A stretch of 64,000 nt of DNA from Microstegium vimineum (taxonomy: Eukaryota > Streptophyta > Magnoliopsida > Poales > Poaceae): contig CM039139.1 of the NCBI GenBank assembly GCA_022036555.1, positions 17,115,377 to 17,179,376 on the forward strand, given 5' to 3'. Positions 12,001 to 23,590 of this stretch are shown here, piece after piece. Position numbers and translations under genes: made by a program. The notes under the pieces were generated by a model. It had not been told where the DNA came from, did not search any database, and saw only the letters and a program-made list of their open reading frames with translations. The stretch's first letter is position 1. Each line of letters starts with the position of its first letter.

Positions 12001-12260
12001 TATCGGCAAGGAGGGAAGAGCTGCAGGCCGAATTAAGAAAGGTTGAAGAAGCTTTAAACACAGCTAACCAGAAGAAGGCTCAGCTGCCCGATACTGTCAA
12101 AGCTCTTCGACAAGAAAGGGACACAAACGCCCGACAAGCTATCGCGCTGAAGAAGAAGATTAAACCAATCAGAGGGTCTACCGATGATGACGCCAAGGAG
12201 ATGGAAGCAATAGAACAAATTCGCCTGCATGCGATATCAGCCATCCAATCCGTGTTGTAA
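9001..12260 (+). CDS. Antisense PMD (plant mobile domain) gene inside Tat element, five exons, intact
   Basis: Exons by hand: 9001-9027, 9140-10600, 10674-10886, 10968-11435, 11505-12260. All introns are GT-AG and phase 0, giving 974 codons with no stop. Residues ~30-430 match the plant mobile domain (aminotransferase-like) family: 'WLEKFIFCGKTVGP' at ~196 and 'GPWWFINMWLN' at ~259 are characteristic. A Pro/Ala/Thr-rich linker follows, with a basic cluster PKKKRLRR (~603-610) that looks like a nuclear-localisation signal. Then come an acidic stretch (DEDEDEDEESS) and a C-terminal coiled coil (~850-950). It runs convergently with pol, ending 122 bp from the pol stop. Additional antisense ORFs downstream of integrase are known in grass Tat elements; their role is unknown. 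The intact frame contrasts with the decayed sense genes. Exon 1 (nine codons) is the least certain part. Confidence 0.8.
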
Positions 12261-12382
12261 TTCATTGTATCGGCAAGTGTAATATTGATACTTGATTTTG
12301 CTGTAATATAACATTAGTACGCTTCTACCGATAATTATATAACTCCTCTTTTCATCGGCATTCAACTGAGCGTCTTATGCAT

Positions 12383-15300
12383 CTACCCAAATACTAGGGT
12401 AATATTTTTTAAGTATTTACCGTTGATCGCTCTAGAGAATGCAACTCCTTCGAGAGTTTCCAAAATATAAGCATTGCCAGGAGCAGACTTTTTTATCCGA
12501 TAAGGACCTTCCCAATTAGGAGACCACTTCCAAAACCTAGAACTCTTAGCTCCAATCGGTAAAATCAACTTCCACACCAGATCACCATCGGCAAATTCCT
12601 TTACCTTTACTTTCTTGTCATACCACCTAACAACTCTTTTCTTATTTTCTTCAATGTTGATCAGAGCCCTCAACCGATGACCTGCTAAATCTTCCAACTA
12701 ATCCTTCATAAGAGTATCATACTCACCGGTTGTCAATTGATCTTGAGAAAACAATCGCCTAGAACCAGTTTTAATTTCCCAAGGTAGGATAGCATCGTGT
12801 CCATAGACTAACTGATACGGCGAAACTTTGATTGCACCATGACAAGCCATCCGATACGACCATAGGGCCTCATTTAACACTATATGCCACCTCCTAGGGT
12901 TCTCTTCAATCTTGCGTTTGATAAGCTTGATAACTCCTTTATTAGTTGCCTCGGCCTGGCCGTTAGCTTGGGCATAATAAGAAGAATTCAACACCTTGAA
13001 CCCCATACTAGTGGCAAATTCATCAAACTCTCCCGATGTGAACATGGTCCCTTGATCGGTAGTAATAGTTTGAGAAATATCCGAATCGGTAAACAATATG
13101 TTCTTTTACAAAATCTACCATGTTTGTCGATGTTACCTTCTTCAAAGGAATCGCCTCAACCCATTTCGTGAAGTAATCAGTAGCAACAAGTATGAACTTA
13201 TGCCCTTTACTTGACGGCGGATAAATCTGGCCGATGAGATCAATAGCCCATCCTCTGAATGGCCAAGGCTTGATTATAGGATTCATTGCCGATGCAGGTG
13301 CCCTCTGGACATTACCAAACTTCTGACAATCTTGGCACCCTTTAAAATAGTTGAAGCAATCTTCAAGAATTGTCAGCCAATAATATCCATTCCGTATGAT
13401 CATCCACTTCATCTTGAATGCTGATTGATGCGCTCCACACACACCCTCATGGATCTCGCCCATCAATTCTTTTGATTTCTCCTTACCAAGGCATCTGAGC
13501 AAAACTCCATCAATCGTTCGATAATACAATTCATCGTCAAGGAGCACATACTTGGTGGCTTGGAACCTTAGACGCCTTTCAACCTTCTTAGATGGATCTC
13601 TTAAGTAATCGACAATTTCCTTTCTCCAATCATCGGCAACCATTACCGATGTCATGACTTCTTGAATCGACTGATATCCTAAAGCGTTCTGTGCTAACCG
13701 ATTAGCCTCTTCATTATGCAATCTAGGAACATGCTCAAGGCGATATTCTTTGAATTCTTTCAGTAATTGTAAACATCTCTCATGGTGTGCAATCAACACT
13801 TCACTTCGGCATTCATATACCCCAGTCAATTGATTGATCACCAACATAGAGTCGCCAAAAATTTCAATAGCATCGGTACGCACTTCCCTGAGTAACTCTA
13901 ACCCTTTAATTAAAGCTTGATATTCAGCCTGATTGTTTGTTGATGTAGCAACAATCGGCAACGAAATCTCATACTTCCGTCCTCGGGGTGAAATTAAGAG
14001 AACACCGATACCTGCTCCTTCCTTGCACGTAGATCCATCAAAGAACAAAGTCCAAGGAGCAATCTCCACAGAGCTTACCATATTGCAATGCTGCGTAACA
14101 AAATCGGCCATCACCTGACCCTTAACTGCCTTAGCCGATTCATATTTCAGATCAAATTTTGAAAGTGTCAAAATCCATTTGCCGATTCTCCCACTTAATA
14201 TCGGCATTGACAACATATACTTAACCACATCATCTTTGCAGATAACAGTGCATTCAGCCGACAATAAATAATGCCTCAATTTCATGCAAGAGAAATATAA
14301 ACATAAGCATAATCTTTCTATGGCCGAATACCTGGTTTCAGCATCTACCAATCTTCTGCTCAAATAATATATCACACGTTCTTTCCCTTCAAATTCTTGA
14401 ATTAAGGCTGATCCGATAACACCGTCATCGGCAGACAAATACAACCTGAAAGGCTTCCCGTGTTGAGGTGGAACCAAGACTGGAGGGTTTACCAAATATT
14501 TCTTGATCTCCTCCAAGGCTAACTGCTGCTCTTCTTTCCATGTAAACTCTTGATCGGCTTTCAGCTTTAACAATGGACTAAAAGATTTAATCTTACCAGA
14601 TAAGTTGGATATAAATCTTCTAATGAAGTTAATCTTGCCGATCAATGATTGCAGCTCAGTCTTGTTCGTAGGAGCAACCACCTTATTAATTGCATCAATA
14701 GATTTTCTGCCGATCTCGATGCCTCTCTGATGCACCATAAAACCTAGAAATTGACCTGCCGATACACCAAATGCACATTTGTTAGGATTCATCTTCAGCC
14801 CATGTTCCCTTGTGCATTCCAGGACTTTTCGCAAATCGGCAAGATGCTTCTCAAAATTTCCAGACTTGACCACCACATCATCAATATAGATTTCAACTAT
14901 CGTGCCGATGTACTTATGAAAGATGAAATTCATTGCTCTTTGATAAGTAGCACCGGCGTTTTTCAAGCCGAAAGTCATTACGACCCACTCGAACAAGCCG
15001 ACGTGACCTGGACATCTGAAGGCAGTTTTGGATATGTTTTCTTCAGCCATGAATATCTGATTATATCCAGCATTACCATCCATGAAGCTAATAATTCGAT
15101 GTCCAGCAGCAGCATCAATCAGCAGATCGGCAACAGGCATCGAGTAACCATCCATCGGCGTGGCCTTGTTGAGATTCCTGAAATCAATAGAAACACGAAG
15201 TTTTCCATTTTTCTTATACACAGGAACCACATTAGAAATCCATTCAGCATATCGGCATTGCCGAATAAATCCAGCTTCGATTAACTTTGTAACCTCAGCC

Positions 15301-15608
15301 TTAATGTCAGGTAGAATGGTAGGATTGCATCGGCGCGCAGGTTGCCGATGTGGTTGGAAACCGAACTTAATAGGTAACCGATGTTCGACTATCGATCGGT
15401 CTAAACCAGGCATTTCTGTATAATCCCAAGCAAAACAATCTTTGTATTCCTTTAATAAATCGGTTAACTGTTGTTTACATTGGGAATCTAACTTAGCACT
15501 AATAAAAGTAGGCCTATGTTTTCTACCATCATCGATGTCTATCTCGAGTAAATCATCGGCGGATGTGAAGCCCTGTCCCAGTTTTCCATCATCAGTGAAC
15601 CGATCCAT
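12383..15608 (-). pseudogene. Tat pol: RT, RNase H, archaeal-type RNase H, integrase (broken)
   Basis: The long frame 15608-13023 starts MDRFTDDGKLGQG and encodes reverse transcriptase (active site YIDDVV), a first RNase H, then a second RNase H (FFDGSTCKEGAGIG ... NNQAEYQAL). Integrase follows with an HHCC zinc region and a D..D..E core (WAIDLIG, TDQGTMF, NGQAEATNKG) and a GPY-type C-terminus (NWEGPYRI). The dual RNase H places it in the Tat lineage. The frame is broken by a one-base shift near 13083, inside integrase, and an in-frame TAG at 12698-12700. It ends at 12383. The start overlaps the preceding frame's stop (TAATG at about 15608), either a reinitiation overlap or another decay frameshift. 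Confidence 0.9.
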
Positions 15609-16430
15609 TAAAACTCTTCAGGACCGACTGCTTGGATCGGTGTAATGCGGTAATCGGCAACTTTGAGGAACTCTGTGTCCCAAGTTTCACCTGATATGCA
15701 CCTGGTTTGCTCATAAGTTTCTGATTCTGCCGATGCGACAATCGATGGAGCTTCACTTCGGACGACCTCAATCTTGTCTCCAACCCACTGCACAAGGCTT
15801 TGATGCATTGTAGAAGGAATACAACAATTGGCATGGATCTAATCCCTTCCTAGGAGCAAATTATAGGTGCCTTTGCCACTGATTACAAAAAATGTCGTCG
15901 GCAAAGTTTTGCTGCCGATGGTTAACTCAACACATACAGCTCCCATAGCTGACGACACATTGTCTTCAAAGTCTTTGAGTTTCATGTCCGTTTTGACTAA
16001 GTCTTGGTCACCCTTTCCAAGCTTCCTGAACATGACGTACGATATTATGTTGATTGACGCGCCACCATCCACCAGCATCTTTGTTACAGGTTGTCCATCT
16101 ACTTTGCCCTTAACAAATAGAGCTCTCAAGTGCTGCCTCTCATCATCGGCAAGCTTCTCAAAGACAGCTGCCATCGGATCCAAGACCAATTGCACCATCT
16201 CTGCAGTTTCTTCATCGTCGCTGACAGGCACCATGAACTCCATCGGCAATATGACAACCATATTAATTTCTGCCGATGGATCCCTATCCTTGCGCTTTGG
16301 CCTCCACTGCTTTTCCCTTGAAGGATCTTCATTGTTATATAAGTCATTTCGGCGTTCGCGCTGAATTCTCCTTTTCTGAGTCTTTGTTAGACCCTTAGGG
16401 CACCATTGAGGAAGCTTGGTTTTCCAAACG
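15609..16430 (-). pseudogene. Tat protease region (broken)
   Basis: The retroviral-type aspartic protease is read at 16261-15839, with active-site motif MLVDGGASINII and a downstream LLLGRD. The frame is cut by TAG at 15839-15841 directly after LLLGRD, then stays open to 15608. At about 16431 the reading frame changes relative to gag, consistent with a one-base loss. Function when intact: maturation of the Gag-Pol polyprotein in the cytoplasmic particle. Confidence 0.85.
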
Positions 16431-19302
16431 GGTTGGTGCTGCCTTTCACTGCTTGCATCGGCAACTCTCCCGATGTTTGATCTCTGGAGAATACTTCTTC
16501 CTCAGGCACTCTTGCATTGGCCATCTCCTCCAGCTCTTCTTGATCAACACGCCTGCCAAGCCTATTATGTGCACTGAGCTTGCCCCCCAGTCGGTCATGT
16601 GCTGATTTCTTCTCTCTGAGCGGCTTGGCATACCTGGATGCTCGATCATCAAAACAAGATTTCTTACCTGACCGATCAGCAGTGTAGTACCCATTGCATT
16701 AGGGACAATTATCGGCAGTGGGTAGTTTGATGCCTTCCTCCCAACAGTGAACGAAGAAGGGACACTTCCAGTGGTTCTTATGCCGAAGCCATTCTTGGTG
16801 TTCTTCTTCTTCCTGCCGATAACGCTCCCTTTGCGATTACCGATACTCCTGCCTTGGCTGCTTATGTGTGATTATAACACCAGGAGCCCTCTTGGCACTG
16901 CCACCCTCATCGGTAACTCTCTTGCCTTTTCTGTCATCGGCAAACCACCCTTCGTCGTGCTCAGCTACTTGATGGTTAGGGTCTACCGATGCATTCCTCC
17001 TGGCAGCTTCCGATGTCAGCACTTTAGTTTTTCTACTAGTTTCCACCATATTATTTGGAAACGGGTGCTGATCAATCCTCATCGGTTTCTGGACTTTAGA
17101 ATTTTCAAATTTGATTCGCCCAGATTCAATCTCTGACTGCAACTGCTGCCTGAATACCTTGCAGTCATTGGTACTGTGTGAAGTTGCATTGTGCCACTTG
17201 CAGTACCTGATCTTTTTGAGCTCTTCGACCGATGGAATTACTTGGTTAGGCGCTAACTTGATTCTCCCTTCTTGAAGCAATAAGTCAAACATCCTATCGG
17301 CCTTGGTGATGTCAAAGGTGAACCTTTCAGCTTCCTTCTGGCCAAATGGACAAGACACAGATTTCTTATCCTTCACCCATTCGGCCGCACCGATGCTTAG
17401 CTCTTCATCTGACCCAGAATCTTCTTCTTGCCCAATAAAGGTCACCTTCTTATTCCAAGTCTTCCTGGGTTCAAAGGTTTTGACATCTTGATCGACAATC
17501 CTTTGCACCAGATGACTTAAACTTTCAAATTCTTGCGACGCATACTTATCTTTGATATGCGGCAGTAGTCCTTGGAAAGCCAAATCTGCTAGTTGCCGAT
17601 CATCAAGTACCAGGTTGTAGCACTTATTCTTCATTTCTCGCAGCCTCTGAACAAAATTTTCTACCGATTCGTCATTGCGTTGCCTCAACTTGACCAAATC
17701 GGTAATCTTCTTCTCATGTATGCCAGCGAAGAAGTACTTGTGAAACTACCTCTCTAAATCGGCCCATGTAATTACTGAATTTGGAGGCAATGACATGAAC
17801 CATGTGAATGCCGATCTAGACAATGACGATGAGAACAATCTTACCCTCAGTTCCTCTCTGCTGGCAGCTTCTCCGCACTGAATAATGAAGCGGTTGATGT
17901 GCTCCATTGTCGATGTGTCATCTTGGCCAGAGAACTTGGTAAAATCAGGCACTTTGTACCGATTTGGGAGAGGAATTAGATCATATGCTAGAGGATATGG
18001 TGTCCGATAAGAATAGGTATTAACCTTGGGCTTAATACCGAATTGTTCTTACATCACTTCGGCGATCTTGTCGGTCCAGTATGCATCCTGCTCTTGCCGA
18101 CTCATTGGCTGGTTGTTGACTGGTGGAGCCGGCTGATGCGCCTCTTCAGGTCTTGGTAGAAGATGGTTTGGAGTAATCACGGGCGCAGCACCAGTCATCT
18201 GGACATTATGCATCGGCTGACTTGCCGATGGGTAATTTTGCACACTTAGTAGATTAGGTTGAGTCATCATATTCATCGGTTGCTGTACCGATGGTCCACT
18301 CTGAGTGTTTGCTGGACTTCCATACTGATACATTAGTATGCCAGGCTGTTGAGCTGGCGTCTGGTTAGTCCATCTAGGATTATAAATCATCGGCATGTGA
18401 CTTACCGATGGCTGATAGCTCACTGGAACCTGCTGCTCCTGCACCTTAGAGTAATCAAAAAATTGGTTACTTTGATGTGCTATTGCCCCGGCCTGAGGAT
18501 TTGCAACCATAGGTTGACTTCCAGTTGCTGTAGTGTGTTGCATCGGTACAGAGCTGGCCGATGGTGGCATCAGAGGTATTTTAGGAATCACTTGAAAATC
18601 TTCTGATGACACTTGTATAGTTGGAGAGGGCGTAGAGTAATGCATCATAGGGATCACCGGCTGTGATTGTATTGCCGATGTCATGGAGCCCTTCCAAGCT
18701 GAACTGTCTCCCTGCACCAGATTAGAACCAACAGATAGATTTGAAGGCATACCGTAACCCCACCAGTTGGCAGGTGTTGGATGACTCTGGATTGCAGGTC
18801 CCGACATTGCCGACGCCACTAGATCTGCGCTAAGCTTGGTGACGCTCTCAGGACTTGGTCTTGGCGGTGTAGCCACATCGGCAGACGGATCCACGGGAGT
18901 GGAAGACGCCATTGGGGCTGCCGATGGGTTTACAGATGCCGATCCAGGTTGATGATACACTGGACCAACATATTGTGGTGCATGTCCTTCTTTGAATGAT
19001 TGCATAACAGCATTGTAGACATTATTGGACAACACACTGGAGTGGCTAATTAATGCTTGATTTAAAGCAAAATTAACCATCTCTTGTAACTTACTAGGAT
19101 TGACATCATACGTGACCTGCCGTGGCAACGACGGATCTTGCTTCTGGATTGCTTCGCTGCTCCTGCTTAGACTGAAGGATTTCAGATACAATTGCTTGTA
19201 CTCCTCCATAGCCCGCTCCATGGCCAGCCTCTGATCATCTTTTAGATCGGCCTCAGAGACTTCAATGACGTTCCTTTGGTTAACGTCGGAGTTATCACTC
19301 AT
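16431..19302 (-). pseudogene. Tat gag (broken by four nonsense codons)
   Basis: The start is chosen at 19302 (MSDNSDVNQRN), just inside the 5' LTR and primer site; the open frame extends into the LTR, but that part is not expected to be coding. A long Pro/Gln/Ser-rich N-terminal region is followed by the retrotransposon gag domain (...FTWFMSLPPNSVITWADLER..., ...ESVENFVQRLREMK...) and a zinc-knuckle-like CKWHNATSHSTNDC. In-frame stops lie at 18049, 17746, 16837 and 16699, all of the kind made by C-to-T change on the coding strand. The frame changes near 16431. It cannot make a full Gag. Confidence 0.85.
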
Positions 19303-19320
19303 GATAGATGTAAAAATTGG

Positions 19321-19342
19321 TCCCACCGGGTGTGCCAAAAGA
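19321..19342 (-). promoter_or_regulatory. Primer-binding site of the Tat element
   Basis: On the minus strand TGGCACACCCGGTGGGAC follows the 5' LTR end after a few bases. It starts with TGG as tRNA-primed sites do. The tRNA was not identified. Confidence 0.5.
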
Positions 19343-19344
19343 GG

Positions 19345-20371
19345 TGTTGACACAAAAAGCGTTAGGATCTGCGAACACCTCGGGCTATTACCCGAAATTC
19401 GATATCCAAGGTGTGCCAGTCGATTTGACCAGTTAATCGACAAGGACGATAACTAGAACAAAATCTGAACAAGACAACAGCGATACGCCCGGATGCCAAG
19501 ATTCAGACTTGATCAGGATAACTAGAGCAGAGCTGAACGAGACAACAGCGATGCACCCGGATGTCAAGGCTCAGATTACTCCCACGCGGAACTTGCAAGG
19601 ATTTGACGGAGATCAAGGTGATGCAGCCCGTCGAAGCTTGAAGAACTCGTAGATAAGCTAAGACTAATGCAATAAAGGGTAAATTGCGATAAAAGTAGAA
19701 TAAGAGTAAATTGATTTGATTTTGAAAGATTGATATCTTTTACACGCAACCCTTGGGCACATATTTATACTCCCGCATGGAGAGTTGTACAGAGACACGA
19801 CTCGTACCTTCCCTAAACAAAACTCCTAACTTTAAGAAAATAACTGACTCACGCAGGAGTCAGATCCAAATAACAATATTATTTTTCTAAATAGACACCT
19901 CTATTTTAAAGGAAATAAACGACTCGTGCAAGAGTCGGACTCAAACTACTATAACAATGCTGGTATGAAATCACCAGTTTCCTTATGTCTTTCCTTCGAT
20001 GAAAACTTTCCATCGGCAGACTCCTTCAACCCGCGACTTCCTTCTTTCGTCACCGGCAATTTTCTGCTGACGTCAACCGCCACATCACCCTGTGCGCATC
20101 GGCATCATCTCCTCATCAGCAATCGACATCGGTAACATCTCCTCATCGGCAATCGGCATCGGCAACTTTGCAGTTCTGGTGACTTGACTTCACCAATTAA
20201 CCCTTATCGGCAAGAACTATCCAGCTTCCATCGGCAACAAACTTATCCTTTTCACAACTTTTACCTTCATCGGTAATACTGACCTATGACTTCTCGATGC
20301 CGATGAAAAAACGGCTGCCGATCAACACAAGTCTTATCTCATTTGACACGTGCCGAAAAACGATGTCAACA
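19345..20371 (-). repeat. 5' LTR of the Tat element
   Basis: 1027 bp, pairs with 7550-8575. It holds the element promoter (TATAAATA on the minus strand near 19762-19771). AGATT target copies flank the element. Confidence 0.95.
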
Positions 20372-20376
20372 AGATT

Positions 20377-23300
20377 CAGTTGCTACTATGGTAAACAGCT
20401 GTTAACTCTGACCTTAAAACACATGCTTATTCTGTTTTGTTATGAGATGGAGCTTGGAGGCGGTGTGGGTTCCTTCTCTGCTTCTACCTGTTTAAATGCC
20501 CAGCTTTTTGTGTGTCCCGAGACCCGAGCAGAAGTACCAGGATTTAACTGCTGCACCCTGCGCCAAAGCCTGCCATCTTGTATAGCATTGTACAATTTGT
20601 ACTGTCATTTTCCACTGCCTTTAAATTTGCGAAACCCTTTTCTTTTGGGGGCTCACATGATCCATGGCTCATACCTTCAACTTGCAATGTCCATACTTGC
20701 CAGGCCTAACGCGGACTCACTTTTCAAATAATTAAAAAATATAGTATCATTTAACTGAGCCAACATAACTTTCCAATTCCCATTGCAACTTTAGATTGGT
20801 GTCTATCTACCTGTAGGCAGAGATAGGTGTGGTGCACCCCTAGTTAGGCTACTTATGTAGCTAGATTCAGTACCGACTGATTGAGCTATACATGCAGTAC
20901 AGTGTACATGCTACAAATTTGTGTGGTTGCAATATCGGAGGAAATAAAGGCCTGCTGTCCAGGAAAGGACCTATATATGGTCTAGGAGCAAAAGTCTAGC
21001 TCTAGTATAACATGGTGGTAGTACAGTTGCAGCACAGATAGAAGCGATATTGGGCTAGCTAGAACTGCAATTTCGATCTAGTCTTGGAAACTGCTGGTGA
21101 TTGACCTGATGGGAGGTCTGTGCCTGAAATGTGAAATGCTGCCTCTAGGTGTTTCTTTCTTTTCCTCGCGTTACTGTTAAACTTCACAATTGTACCAGCT
21201 TTGGATTTTTTAATCTGAGGGTATCGATGGCAAGTTTAACCGAAAGAAGAACTTCTTGACATTTGGCAGTGGAATATTCAAGTTGTTCATTTCATTGGTG
21301 ATTTACTTAACAAAATGTCGTTGCATTCCAAACTCCTAAAAACTAGTACAGAGGTTGCCTGCATGAAAGATAAAAGTGCTAGATTCTGTCCCTGGCATTT
21401 TTGAATTATGCGGTCAGTTCGTATTTGCATGCAGGAAGGAGAAAACGACACATCGTGAAGTTGCATTGGATCTATCACCAACAACAGTGACAGGAACAGC
21501 AGTGTAGCACTAGCAGCAGAAACAGGAGCAGCAACATAAAAAATGATAGCATTGGACATTTAAAGCCCCAATAAGCAGGATATTGATATGATATCCTACT
21601 CTGAGACCACTTGCTTAAGACAGACAGGGTATTGACCAGCTACGGAGCTACTTGTTGCATGGTGCCATGGTTGGTAAATGTTCATTTACTCCAAAGCCAT
21701 TTTCATCAGACATGTACATGTACAGTTAAATAAATAACCAACTATTCCAAGTACCAGTTTATATACTAGTGCACCTGTAAAGTAAACAACTGTTCTACGT
21801 GTTTTTGCTGCTCGTCAATCCGTTCCCTTATTTTTTATGAGAAAGGTGTTATTCACATTGCTAGCATTCAGTTCGGTTTCCCCCCAGTTTTTACCGTTAT
21901 CTCTCTGTGCATGTGCGGGTGCCCACATGGGTGTGTGTTGTAATAGTACTGCTACTTCCTTCCTTATACTACATTTTAACGACATGCATTTCTCCTGTAT
22001 TTTCTAGAATAAAACAATAGCTCTTCAGCCAGAGCTGCTAGTGGACCAAACAATGATGGCAGTACAGAAATGATATCAGTGGCGATTGTCCTTTTCTGGC
22101 CACAACTCAACATTCCTGGAGAAGGTAAACACTGCAACGAATCTACTTCAACTCTAATAATGTTAAAAGTTATTAAGGTGAATTATTCTTTGTGCTGTCC
22201 TCTTTAACCTCATTGTGACAAAACTCGACAAGCTCTCCGGTGGGTTTTATACCCTTATTAGTAGGCATTAGGTAAGGTCATCATTTCAGCGAACAGTCTA
22301 GAGCTTCATTAAGGGCGAAACCCTAGCTAGGACAACATCAGGCCGTGATCCAGTTATATGACACTACATATACCAACAATACAAACCCCATGTTGGATGG
22401 AATTAGTGTGGGAGTAGCTTGGGGGCGACCTTTTCAGATCAGGTCATTTTTTCCTGACCAGGTTGATCTGTCATTTCTCATGTGGCTAGTCTTTCTGCAC
22501 TCTTTATCCCTTCTGCTTCCTCTTCACATACGTACTTGCACTTTCCTTGCCTTTCTTGTTGCAGCAAGTGTGTAGACACTTTACTCTTTGTGTGATATAA
22601 TATTAATTGATCTTTCCTTGATCCGTAAGACTGATGTATTTTAAAATATATAGTTTAACCTTTTAGATATAGTCAACACTCTGCACATATCTTCATCAAC
22701 TTTTCAGAAGTTCATATCTTTTTTTATATATAAAAAAAACAAAACTTTCCTGAGTTCAACTGATAATAAGTGCATATATACTCCGTATAGTGTTTATTAT
22801 GATCTCTCTCTCCAGCCAGTTCTCTTTATAATATCTAATATATTTATCTTCAGCTACATTCGTTCTTACCATATATATTATAAATAAAGAACGGCCTTAC
22901 TGCGCATCCAAGCAGCAATAACCACATATGCTACGTACACATAGACACTTATTACGAGGTAAAACTTGTGGTCCTTCAGTTTCTCTTTTACTTGATTTCA
23001 TCTTTCATTCATATATATTATTTTAGCGTGCGCATACGGCATATAGTATACAATACACACACCTGCGGACTATTAGCAAAGCAAAATGAGAAGCATAAAT
23101 ATTTCATGATAAAAGAAATAGATTGTTTTCCTTTATCTTATCTGAGCTATTGTTTTTCTTCTGTGAGATATTTGATCACTAGGATATTTGTGAAAAATGC
23201 TGTAGCCTGCAATCTGTTTTGGCCTAGCTAGGACACTTCTATTAAATTAAACAAGAAATCTTTTCTGATTTTAGCCTATTTTCTCTGGAGTCTACAACAT

Positions 23301-23590
23301 CCTTCGTGCATCATTGTTGTAAGTTCCATGAAATCTACACTTGATGCATTGATTTCTTGTGTTCAGTGACAAAATCCAAACCCTAATTATATAATCTCTG
23401 AATCTTTCTGTATGTGTATGCACACAAACATAAAGTTTCGAAACTTTGATAAATGGATTTCTTCTCTGCACTGTGTCAGAAAATAAGGCACGATCTGAAT
23501 TCAGTGAAGAATAACCGCAGATAATGCATGGAAAGGTAGGGAAATCAGTTCCTGGGGTGATCCGCTAAAAGCAGCAGAGAAAGGAAACAA
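20377..23590. other. Intergenic DNA, no gene seen
   Basis: The continuation of the pre-insertion sequence that stops at 7549. AT-rich, with only short unrecognised frames. It ends downstream of the C2H2 gene stop. Confidence 0.45.

Larger units (their letters stand above)
7550..20371 (-). mobile_element. Full-length Tat-lineage Ty3/gypsy LTR retrotransposon with antisense PMD gene
   Basis: A 12,822-bp element. Both LTRs start TGTTGACA and end TGTCAACA, and AGATT duplicates flank it at 7545-7549 and 20372-20376. Order on the minus strand: LTR, primer-binding site, gag, protease, RT, two RNase H domains, integrase, then a gene on the opposite strand, polypurine tract, LTR. A second RNase H and an extra ORF after integrase are hallmarks of the Tat/Ogre/Grande/RIRE2 lineage. 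By hand I count about 37 differences between the LTRs (~3.6%). At the commonly used grass rate of 1.3e-8 per site per year this suggests roughly 1.4 million years; the estimate is rough. The sense gag-pol is no longer functional. Confidence 0.95.

Noticed and set aside
19303..19443. Upstream extension of the Tat gag frame into the LTR
   Set aside because: It crosses the primer-binding site and LTR boundary. ATG at 19302 fits the usual gag start.
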